This document shows, in pieces, positions 52,002 to 62,054 of a stretch of DNA of 64,000 nt (the stretch's first letter is position 1; each line of letters opens with the position of its first letter). The position numbers and the translations under genes were made by a program. Source of the DNA: Neurospora tetraspora (lineage: Eukaryota; Ascomycota; Sordariomycetes; Sordariales; Sordariaceae); assembly GCF_033439725.1 (NCBI RefSeq), contig NW_026944390.1, positions 1,798,001 to 1,862,000 of the forward strand. Direction: 5' to 3'. The notes beneath the pieces were generated by a model. The model did no database searches, was not told the DNA's origin, and saw nothing but the letters and a program-made list of their open reading frames with translations.

Positions 52002-55000
52002 ATGGCGGACGCCCTGCCCTCTACACCACCACCTCGGTCTCCCGACCACCGTGAATCCGATATTCACGACGACGAATACGAGTCAACACAGCCGTTGTCG
52101 TTATCCTCTCTAGGGTCAGTGATGATCATGTTACCGGTGCGATGATTGCTCGGTCTCTCCCGGACGATGCGAGAAGGTCCCATCGGGGATATGTTTGAAT
52201 ACATGGCAAGAAATCCACCAAGTGGATTTTAAGAGGATGTTGAGGTCCTTGGTGGATTTCTTGCCATGTATTCAAACATATCCTTGATGGGACCTTCCTC
52301 GGTGTCACGCAGGAGCAGCCGGTCGATTGTCACTGGTACAAGGTTCCGTTCCATATCCTCCCCCTCCTCTACTCCCCTCCCCATTCAACACCGTGGACTG
52401 TCGTTCAGTGTCTCGCAGGCCGTTTGTTCAAAGCATATCGTCCCGGCTGTCAAGGACATTTAAAATGCCAACTCCTACCCAGCAGGTACGCCTGTTGGAA
52501 GGACTGGGGCTCTTGGTTGTCTGGGACCATCACGGACATATATATTGTCACGCTGGACCTGCGGCACCATGATCACCAACACCAATTTCACTTCCTCTCC
52601 TCCCTTCCTCGGCCAGCGCTGAATGCCCGTTACAATATATGCCCGCTCCGTCTCGCAGGCCATGTACTCAAAGCACACCGTTCCAGGCTGTCAGGGGGCG
52701 TTATAAATCGCCAACTCCTACCCAGCAGGTACGCCTTCTGGAAGGACTGGGTCTCTTGATTCGCCTGGGACGATGCTGAGAGCTATATGGCTGACGATGT
52801 GTTTGGAAGTGCGCGTTTCAAGCTGTCAGGAGGCGCTATAAATAGCCAACTCCTACCCAGCAGGTACGCCTGCTGGAAGGACTGGGTCTCTTGATTCGTT
52901 TGGGACCGTTACTAACAGATACATTATCAGTGAGAACTAGGGCACCATAATCACTCGCACCAAATCCTCTCTTCCCTTCCTCGGCCAGCGCTAAATACCC
53001 GTCACAACACCCGGACATGCCCGCTCCGTCTCTCGCAGGCCATGTACTCAAAGCACACCGTCCCAGGCTGTCAGGGGGCGCTATAAATAGCCAACTCCTA
53101 CCCAGCAGGTACGCCTGCTGGAAGGACTGGGTCTCTTAATTCGCCTGGGACGCTGCTGAGAGCTATATGGCTGACGATGTGTTTGGAAGTGCGCGTTTCA
53201 AGCTGTCAGGAGGCGCTATAAATAGCCAACTCCTACCCAGCAGGTACGCCTGCTGGAAGGACTGGGTCTCTTGATTCGCCTGGGACGCTGCTGACAGTTG
53301 CATCGTCACGCGAGATCGGCGGGTCTACCCCTTCCCATATCATATAATTACGCTTACTAACATGTTCACGGGGAGTTAGGTGGAATCGATGGAGATATCC
53401 CCGGCGGCAAAAACGACGACGTTGAGGTACCGACTGCATCCACCAGCGACGACGAAAACCATTGCAAACTCAACCTCTCTGATCTGGATGGAAATGTTGC
53501 CTGGAAGAACGACACCGACCCAAAGGAACAACACACATCGGACTTGTGTATCGATCTACACGTAGATACGACAAAGCTGCTAGCCATATTCAGACTGCAT
53601 GCCACTATCCTTCTGCGCCCTCTGGAGAAGTGGACAACGCTTTACCTGCTTGTTCATCCAGAATGGATCCAGTCGATCGAGTTTAAGCCTTTTGGCGACA
53701 ACTTCATTTCCCTGCATTTCACCATGACGCAACCACCTACTCTCGTGGCGCCAAAGGCAATGCAAGAGTCTCATGAGCCGAGACCTCGGGATCAAGGTCT
53801 TTTTGACAGCATGAAGTCCCTAGCTACATTGCGCCAGTTCACTGTTTACCTTCACCGCCTCGACCTCATACCGGAGACTATGGAACAGCTAGCTTTGCTC
53901 CCATCGGTCTTCTCATCCTCTCATCCATTTGGCCTATTGCGGACGGACGAGAAGTTGGCATCGTTCGACGTATTGTTCCGCGGTGCGCCCGGTGAGGTTA
54001 TTGACTTGGGCAAGACTGCCCCTCCTGGCACCAATCACAACCAGACTTTGGCAGAAATGGCAGAGGAAACAGTTGCGGAAACGACAGGTGTCATTCCTCC
54101 CCCATATCCCAACGATGGCTCCTCTCAGAATGCACCTGGGTACTCGGCCCCGAATGGTACGCTCATTTCGTTTTCCATTATCGTCACGCCGTCTCTCAGG
54201 CTGCAACTAACACCGCGCCCTTTTAGACCGAAAGCGACGTATAAGTGAATCATTGTCTCCTTGTACAACCGACAGGTACCACGGGGCGGGCGAACCTTCC
54301 ACCTCGGGTGGCCTTCAAAGCCTGAATCAATTCTCAACCCCGACCGGTATGTTCCCTTTGGTACCATCAACAATCACCTGCCCCAGGCTAATGCCGTCCC
54401 CGTTCCAGACCGAAAGCGTCGACGCACAAGCGAGCTCTTATCTCGCTCTCCAACTGACAAGCACATTCTCCTCGCAATTCGTCGAGTGCTCGACCGCACC
54501 GCCAGCCTCGATGTTCGGGTCAAACAGCTCGAGAAACTGATAACCGAGTGTCTCAATGCCGACAACACATGCAGATACGACAGCGAGCAGGAGGAGCAAA
54601 TTTACGGTCACATAAACGCTACAGTCGACGAAAGAATCGACGAGCATATGTGGGATGTGCAACGCGAACTCGAGGGCGAGCTTTCAAGACAGACGGAGGA
54701 ATGGGTGGCCGAGACGGTTGATTTGGCCCAAGAGGAGCTGCGGGAGGAGCTGCGGCACGAGATCGAGGACCGGTGGGACAACGATATCACGGTGAAGATG
54801 AAGAAGATGGTCAAGGTGGAGGTGTTGAAGGACATGGCGCAGGCAGTGAAGGTGATGAAGAGGGCCCGGGCGTACAGGGAGGATGTCAAGTCGACAACGA
54901 GGAGGAGGATGTCCACCACTACAGCGAGTACCCAGAGCACGGCGGCGTCAACCAAGCCCATCCTAACCAAGCCGATCCCAACCAAGCCGATCCCAACCAA

Positions 55001-55229
55001 GCCAATACCCTCCACAACGCTAAACCATTCTCTACCTGGCGCAAGCGCCTTTCAGGCTGCCATTCAGGATATCCAGAGGCGGTACTCTGCAAAGATGTCG
55101 GCAGAAGAAATCATGAGGGTTATGGATCATTTGGAGGCGAATCTCGTTGAAGCAGTCAAATACAACGGGTGCGGTGCCGAGTTGAAGTGGTTGTATGTGC
55201 AGAGATGGGCAGCGAAGCAAGAAGAGTAG
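52002..55229 (+). CDS. Uncharacterised nuclear-type coiled-coil protein, split gene, 5' structure unresolved
   Basis: First coding piece: ATG 52002, MADALPSTPPPRSPDHRESD to LSLSSLG at 52114. Main exon ~53376/53380-54156: GGIDGDIPGGKNDDVEV..., then VDTTKLLAIFRLHATILLRP and WTTLYLLVHPEWIQSIEFKP, which looks like a folded domain. A 120-base exon 54227-54346 (phase 1, DRKRRRISESLSPCTT) and the last exon 54409-55229 (again DRKRRRTSELLSRSPTD, then a long Glu/Arg-rich coiled coil, a repeated KPIPT linker near 54960-55010, and a C-terminal helix pair MSAEEIMRVMDHLEANLVEA). The basic DRKRRR suggests nuclear entry. How the first piece is joined to the main exon is unclear because the 1.26 kb between holds a hairpin and satellite; a short ATG exon at 52465-52485 is an alternative start. 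I do not recognise the family. Confidence 0.6.
52174..52296. repeat. Inverted repeat, 49-bp arms, 25-bp spacer
   Basis: Arm 1 is 52174-52222 and arm 2 is 52248-52296. They match at 47 of 49 positions; the two mismatches are neighbouring G/A differences (CATCGGGG against CATCAAGG). Transcribed, it would form a long near-perfect hairpin RNA. It lies between the first and second coding pieces of the 52-kb gene. Confidence 0.93.
52415..53290 (+). repeat. Alternating satellite of long (~243 bp) and short (135 bp) units
   Basis: Units begin CTGTCARGR at 52447, 52688, 52823, 53068 and 53203, so the spacing alternates 241, 135, 245, 135. All five share CCAACTCCTACCCAGCAGGT ACGCC and the GGAAGGACTGGG block. 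Long units add a segment ending CGCAGGCCATGTACTCAAAG; short units add GAGAGCTATATGGCTGACGA. Each unit therefore holds a splice-donor-like CAG/GTACGC. Confidence 0.92.
54227..54346 (+). other. Symmetric cassette exon with duplicated start
   Basis: Flanked by TTTTAG and GTATGT, 120 bases, both introns in phase 1, so it can be skipped without frame change. Its first twelve codons (DRKRRRISESLS) are a near copy of the start of the next exon (DRKRRRTSELLS), which indicates exon duplication. It is part of the 52-kb gene. Confidence 0.65.
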
Positions 55230-56790
55230 CAAGGCCGATCTCAGCATCACGTCGAATACATCCACACCTTTGGAACACTCTTTTATATCTCAGGCCGTCT
55301 CCAATGAACCTTCTTGTCTAAATCACAATGCATTTCCCAATTCAAAGCGTGCCAAACAGAGTCTTGTCCACGTGTTTCCGATTTGCCACATGACATTCCG
55401 TTGTTTTGGAACTGCCTTTCCAAAATCAAGTGACCAACATCGGACTGTCCGCGTCGATGTATTCCTCCCACGCTCACTCCCACCTTCGGTCAACTTACAA
55501 AACACCGGCGCCCATAATTTTACATGCTATCATTGCACATATTCATAAATGTTGAAGTACCCGTAGTCGAGTGGTCGACCATGCATATATCATCACACGA
55601 ATAATGAGAGATCCGAAACACAGAAACAAGACAACGTGGAATACACTCAAAACGCCCAAGCCAAAAACAAATCTGAAACGAAAAGAGAATTGGAACAGGA
55701 AAAGGAAAAGGATAAGAAAAACAGACACAAAAACACAGAAAAAAAAAAAAGAAGAAACATACAACACCTGGGATTCGTTCGTTGGTCGTCACCGACCCAA
55801 CTACTTAGTCAAGTCAGGCGATGCGAATTGGTAGCTTACCTACCTACCTTATCTATGGGATCCCGTCCGCTCTCCCATCCCGAGTTTTCTACCATCTGAG
55901 TGTGGTCGTATGTGCCTGCCTGTTATCAATCATAGTGCATGCAGGTTATATTGTCCTGAGGTCCTCTGCCTTTTTGCGCTTCTTCGCGTTCGGGTTGTGG
56001 TTGTGCGTTGTGGTAGTACACAGGGGCACTAACAGCATGCCTGTGTACCTACCTAGGTACCTGGGTACCTGATACCTGACTTGGACAGACACACAAAGTA
56101 CACACCTACACACAAAGTACACAAAGTTGAGCTTTTGTAATCATGATCAGTTCTGCAACTTAGTTGGAAGAGTTGTAGGTAAGCTCGTAAGGTAAGGTAA
56201 AGACGCGAAAATACACTTGACTGTGTTTGTTGTCATTACTTATGACTCTGGCGTTGTGATGTTGGACGTTCGGTGCACACGAGGTGAGTGAGGGAGGTAT
56301 TCATTCAGAACGTGTCGTGGTGTTGTTGTGGTTTTTAAGTGTTACCATGAACCACAACCGACTCATCCATCCGAGGGGGTGTGTATCGCATGACATCAGT
56401 GAGAAGGGACAGCAGTTGTTAGGTATTCAAATGACATTTGTCCCTTCCCTGCCCGGATGTTGAATATGTAACTCGTCGGGATAAACAAAGAGTTTATAGT
56501 AAGGTAACCTTTTCATCTCATATAAGTCAACGCTAGGTCTAATCACTTTCCTTGGCACCGTTAATTCACGCTTTCCCCATCATCGTCATCACCTCATCCT
56601 CACAGAAAGCAATGCTCCAGACACATTCCACTTTCGCTTCATAAAAGCACAATAGTAATGGGTCTTATACCAAGAACTAAAGTAAAAGTAACGTTCTATT
56701 GACTTGACTTTACACATTCATCAAAAAAGCTCAACTGATATCTACACCCACTTCCTCTTCCTTCCCTCCTAATCCCTTCTCAGTAACCAT
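55230..56790. other. Convergent 3' regions, no gene seen
   Basis: Between the 52-kb gene (+) and UBA1 (-). Contains an A-rich tract around 55670-55760, short repeats of TAGGTACC type near 56045-56075 and ACACAAAGTACAC type near 56089-56127. The frames across the A-rich tract are artefacts of composition. Confidence 0.5.
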
Positions 56791-59700
56791 CTACCTAATC
56801 CGCGCCTTAATATAAGGAACCTCGACATCCTCACCTTCCGCATCCTCCGTCACCACCTCAAAGATCAACTCCTTCTGATGCGCCGGAATCGGCTTCTTGC
56901 TAATCGTCTCCACCAGCTCGCTGAGCTTGAGAGCATAGCGATCCTTGAGCTTGGCAGGCGGGAAGAACGAGGCATACAGCAGGCTGACACCGGAACTCAA
57001 CATGGAGATGGACAGACCGCGCTTCTCGAAATCGTCAATCAGCTCCTGAAGGGTAATGTCGCCGACCTCGAAGCGGTCCCAGATCTTGTCGAGCGTGACC
57101 TTGCCGTTGGGGCCGTTGTACTCGACCTTGGGGCTAGCAATGGGCTCGGAGAAGCCGAAGAAGGGCAGGGCCAGGTTGACGAAGCCGTTCTTGTACTGCT
57201 CGATGTCGGTCTTGCCGTCGATGATCTTGTACAGCTCGAGGATGACGAGGCCGGTGACCAGGGCCGTGGTGGTGGCGATGGCGGGGATGATCTTGCCGGC
57301 GATGAACTTGGTCTTGTGACGGTCGGCAGACTCGATCTTGTAGTTCTCGGCGCGCAGGTTGCTGGCGGCCGTGATGAAGTCGATGTGGTAGTTGGTGTCA
57401 TCGTCCTTCTCGAACTCGACCACGTTGAGCTTGAAGCCGGCCAGGGTCTTGGGTTCGGGGAGCTGGGACTTGATGTTGCCGAGCTCGGACTCGTCGTCGA
57501 AGGCAGTGTTATCCGCGTTCGGGTCCTATTCAAGTTAGCAATCAACCTTGACAAACACTTGCGCTGCGATAAAACTTACAGGCTCCTTCTCATCCGCCTG
57601 AATCTTGACGTTCGAGTCAGGGGAGAAGTCAGGCACGATCATGCCCTCCAAAGCCTGCAGGTAGTCGGCCTTGCTCTTGCCCTTTGCATTGATACTATAG
57701 TTGAAGGCATGGAGGTTGGTAGCAGCCTCGAGGAAGCTAAAGTGGGTCGGGTTCTCCGGGTCGAACTTGAGCGGGTCAGGGGCGCGCTTGGGTCCGGACC
57801 AGAAGGGGGTGCCGGTCGAGGACACGGAGTCCTTGGGGAAGTTGTAAAGGAGCTGCTGGATAGCGTTGTTATACTGTTTCTCGAAGAGCATGCGAGCCCA
57901 TTGGACGCAGTCCTCAAAGGTGAGCGGGCGCTCGTGCTTAAGGAAGTCTGCGAGCATCTCCAGCGTCGCCTTCTCGTTGCCACTTTGCTTCAGGCTAGTA
58001 TCGAGATAGTTAGGCTGGGTGAGGTAGAGGTTAACAGTCTCCGCAGGCTTCACGAACGAGCTCTCGAACAACTCACGAGCCCAAGCGATGGTATGCTCGA
58101 TCTTGTTGGGGAAACTCCTGAGAGTGCACATGGGGAAGGACTGCTCAGGAGGATCCTGAGAGGAGGAGTAGGACTCAGTGAGCCTAGGAAGCACCACTTG
58201 CGTGTTGCCCTTGGTGCCGAGGGTGCCGCTCTCAAGGAGAGGCTTGTGGAAGAAAACGCACCGCCTGTCGACATACGTTCTCGCCTCAACATTGTCCAGC
58301 GCGTTCGTGACGCCATCCAAACCTTGCCAGAACTCCTCATTGAAGATCTCCTCGGTCTCGGGGCTAACGCGATCCTTGAGAGAAACAATGTGGCCTTCGA
58401 GGTCAGGGTTCATGGCCTGCACAGCCTTGGCCGCGCAGTCACTCTTCATCTGACCAACGTCCTTGGGGCGGAACAAGAACTGTCTGTTCAAGTTGGACTT
58501 CTCGATCGAGTCCATATCGGTGACGAAAATCTTGCCCTCAGGACCAGTTCCGAGACCGATCATGGCCCAGTTCTTGAGCATCTCACAGCCGATGGCGCCA
58601 GCGCCAACAAGGAACTGCTTGACGTTCGCGATCTTCTCCTGGAACTCCCTACCGAAAACCGCGATCTGGCCATCGTACCTGCTACCAGTGGGCGCGCAAA
58701 GCTCTTCAGTGCGCTTGGAGTTGGTGGGGAGAGCCTCGAGCGCATCAAAGTACATAAACTGCTTGATAGGGTGGAACTTGCCCGAAACAGCCTTGAGGAC
58801 TTCCTGGGCGGTAAGACCACCGAAGAAAGCAGCCATGGGGTTGAGGTCACCAGTAGCCTGGTAGCTGAGCTCCTTGAGAAGCTTGTCGTCGAACTCAACC
58901 TCGACACCCTGCTGCTTAGAAAACTCCTTGGCCGAAGCGATAACCACAAGCGCATCCTCGTCGTTCATCGGCCTTGGTAGACGTCCCTGAGACTTGGCGA
59001 AAGCGTCAAGAGCCTGGAATCCGATATGGAGCTGCTGAGGGCGATCGAACTTGGCGAAGTCGGAGATGACAAACTCGGGATCCTTGAGCGCGTGGGTAAT
59101 GCTCTTGAACTCGATGGTCTTGGGCATCTTGACCTGCTGGTAGAGGCCGCCCTTCTTGTACTGGCCGAGCCCGGAAACGTCGCCGATTGAGAAGGTGTAG
59201 GGGCCCTTGACAGTGACCTTGCGGGGCTCGCAACCGTTGAGTCCCTCCATACCCTCGACCTCCGAGAAGGTCACATAGTCGCCGTCCTCAAGTCCGTGTC
59301 TGGTCTCGTCGAGCGCAGAAACGAGACCCTCCTCATCGATGCCAGCCACGATACCGTTGACGGGGTTCTCGCCGTTCGTGTCCATCACAGTAAACTTGTC
59401 GCCAAAATCGCAGAAGATGCCGCCAAAGAGACCGTGTGTGTTGACAGCAATGAAGTAGATGCCCTTGGAGTGGCAGTATTCGCCGACAATAGTCTGGAGA
59501 TCGGTGTTCTGGTTCGTAAGGACGACGACTTGGTACTTGTCGAACTGCGACAGGTTATCGGCGAGACTGTACAAAGACCACAGTTAGCTATCGAACCCCC
59601 GAAGGCCACTCTTTGCTCAAAACCGCAACATACCTTGGCGACTGGTGAATGTGAACGGGGGTATAAGCGTTGAGCTCAGCAACGCGGGGAGCGGTGACCT

Positions 59701-60226
59701 GATCGCGGGGCTTGCCGACATCCTCAGGGTGGAGGAAGAACTGGGAGGAGAGGTCGGCCCAGGCGGCGGGCTCGGGGTCGTGGAGGGTGAGGCTCTTGAC
59801 GCCAGCAAGGGCGACGTTCTTGGCGATCTCAACGCCGAGACCCTTGAGGCCAACGATGAGGACGTTGGAAGCGCTCATGCGCTTCATGGCCTCGTGGCCC
59901 AAGACATACAGCTGGCGACTGTAGAGGGATTCATCGATCTCGGCCGTGGTGCCGGCTACTGACTCGTCGACTTGCATCCTGGTGACAAGGTCGACCTCGT
60001 TTTTCCGAGTGTCCTGGAAGATGGCATCACGAAAGTGTCAGCGAAGAGCAAGGCGCTTCTTATGTAGATGTCGAGGCTTGACGCATAGGACTCGATGCTC
60101 ATCAAGGTTGCTCAGCCCAGCCGTTCGACAGCTGCATGCGAGACTGACTAGCACTAGCTACCAGCTCAAACGCAAGGCGGGGGAACAGCAAGATTCATGT
60201 AGACGACGGGTTGAACTCACGGTCAT
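56791..60226 (-). CDS. uba1: Ubiquitin-activating enzyme E1 (UBA1), 1035 aa, four exons
   Basis: Exons (minus): 60221-60226 (ATG ACC), 59634-60013, 57580-59566, 56791-57525; all introns are GT-AG and the sum is 1036 codons. Starting instead at ATG 59977 would give a protein 14 residues shorter. The first half-domain has [17 protein letters not shown] and [20 protein letters not shown]. The second adenylation domain has [20 protein letters not shown] and [20 protein letters not shown]. The catalytic Cys is in [20 protein letters not shown], and exon 4 carries the C-terminal ubiquitin-fold domain after [20 protein letters not shown]. The enzyme adenylates ubiquitin with ATP and passes it as a thioester to E2 enzymes, in nucleus and cytoplasm. 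Length and motifs are those of full E1. The very short first exon is inferred from splice signals. Confidence 0.94.
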
Positions 60227-61252
60227 GGTTCTCTTTAGGGAGATGGGCAGGTCCCCGTCGGATACTTTGCGCTTCCCCAGCTTGACGGCTGTTGATTACG
60301 TGGGCTGGCCAGCAGATTGCGGATGCGGATCGCGGATCGCGGATGCGAGATGAGGGGGTGGTATAGATGGTTGGAAGTTCGTGACGCAAACGAAACGAGC
60401 AAAAACAAGAACGACGACGTATGTGTTTATTTGCGGTTCGCGGTTGGTGGGTATTCTGATGCTTCAAGTTGGCGATGTTGGTCTAAAGAAAACGCCGATG
60501 TTGTAGTTGGATGACAGAGAGAAAACAGACGATCAAGCGCAAGTGCTAAGGTGGAAGAGTGGAAGCTGTCTGTATGTAATCTGGAAGGTCAGGCGGCGGG
60601 ACGGCGGAAGGTGTCGAGGGAGGTTCGGTCAGCCCCGCCACCAGCTGTCAAGCATGAAGGAGAACTGCGGGGAATGATGTGATGCACTGTTCGTTGGCCA
60701 CACTGTACTGCTGTTAGTGCAGGTGCTGTAGCCTTCCCCTTCTCTCTCCCTGCAGCTATCACTTGTACATCGAGTGGCTATGCTACCTCTGTCCTTTGCT
60801 GATCGCTTTGAATTATAGAAGGATCGCATTACTAACAGCCCGCAGCACGAGGCAGTCGTCAAGGTACTTGCCCGAAGTACCTCTGGCGGCAAATCGTACT
60901 GCGTACAGTAAGCAAGGGCCAGCCAGTCAGCCAACCAAGCTTTCCGGGCAGGCAATCAGCCCTTATCGGTTTGAACCAATCACATTCAACCGAACGTTTG
61001 CAAGTACTTCTTCGTATTGAATTAGCTGCGCCGGTACTTCCCCCTCCCTTATCGCCTGGAACTCCGTCATCAATCCTCGTTTTTACCCATCAAGGTTCCT
61101 CCCCATGTAAACACCAACAATCTATCACCGACACGGGTTTTTGTCTTTTTGGGACTTCTTCCAAGTCCAAGTTTGTTTCTATCCAGCGTTCCCTGGTCTG
61201 CCTCATTGTCGACGTTGCTTTTCACGAAATCAGTGAAGAGTGAACCGCCCAG
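60227..61252. other. UBA1 promoter and FKBP12 3' region
   Basis: No gene seen. Repeats of GCGGATCGCGGATGCG type at 60316-60347 lie about 90 bases upstream of the UBA1 start. Confidence 0.45.
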
Positions 61253-62054
61253 CTACTGGAGACCCTTGAGATATACGTCACTTTCACATATTAGCTCGTA
61301 TTTTTGTCTTGCCCGCCGCTACCTTGACTGAAGGGACAAGCTAGAGCGAGATATGCAGCAAACAGGAGGCAACTCACAAGATCAGGTCCGCGTTCGGAGG
61401 AATGTGGCCGTGAAAACCCCTGGTGCCATCGTATCAAGTCAGCATATGGACTTCAACTCCAAAAATCGACAGGGTCGAAACTGTTGTATCTGCGGATGCG
61501 GATCAATCATATAGATAGTGCACATGGACATTCGCAAACCGAAAGACCTGTTGGTTACTCACCGCTCGCCGTATCCGTAATCACTAACACGTTATCCCGT
61601 CAGTAATCACTTTCTCTCCTTGACACAGTCGTTCACTTTGGCTTGACTACTCACCTAGAAATATCCAATGTCGCCTTCTCGCCAACCTTCATTTCCAATA
61701 CGGCCTCATCCCATCCTGTTAAAGAGCAACACATCAGTATAAAGTCTCCGAGACATAAAAAGTGGACTGATGGTGGGACCATACCTCTGATGAGTCTTCC
61801 AACCCCAATCTGCGTGACAAAATCCCCACGGCCGATCGAGGTGTCGAACCTGGAAACAGTGTTATTAAAACCGAGTAACGATAGGGACAAGTACCGAGAG
61901 GGAAAAGTTGTGAGGAGGAAAGAACATACTGGGCTCCCTTTCCATCGGCCTGGCTCAAGTCCTTCAACCAACCGGTATACTCGATTCTAACAGTTTGTCC
62001 AGCTTGTGGTTGCGGCCCGGTGCCCGGAACGTGGGTGATTTTGTTGACGCCCAT
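61253..62054 (-). CDS. FKBP12-type peptidyl-prolyl cis-trans isomerase, 113 aa, six exons
   Basis: Exons (minus): 61930-62054, 61785-61849, 61655-61715, 61563-61583, 61378-61419, 61253-61280; total 342 bases = 113 codons plus TAG. Every intron is GT-AG and the joins restore the FKBP fold without gaps. Seen motifs: VRIEYTGWL, FDTSIGRGDFVTQIGVGRLI (with the FD pair of the active site), RGWDEAVLEMKVGEKATLDI (the floor Trp), DYGYGERGF (the Tyr that contacts FK506/rapamycin), HIPPNADLIFDVYLKGL. A central insert DLSQADGKGAQ is slightly longer than in yeast Fpr1. It should be a cytosolic prolyl isomerase and a candidate FK506/rapamycin receptor. The fourth exon is only 21 bases and the last only 28. 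Confidence in the model is high because six joins agree with the family. Confidence 0.93.

Noticed and set aside
55571-55899. Lys-rich frames around 55.6-55.9 kb
   Set aside because: Created by an A-rich tract; no start context or motif.
56878-58980. 700-codon open frame opposite UBA1
   Set aside because: It is a shadow on the antisense strand of the conserved E1 exons; Leu/Glu/Val-rich from codon bias alone.
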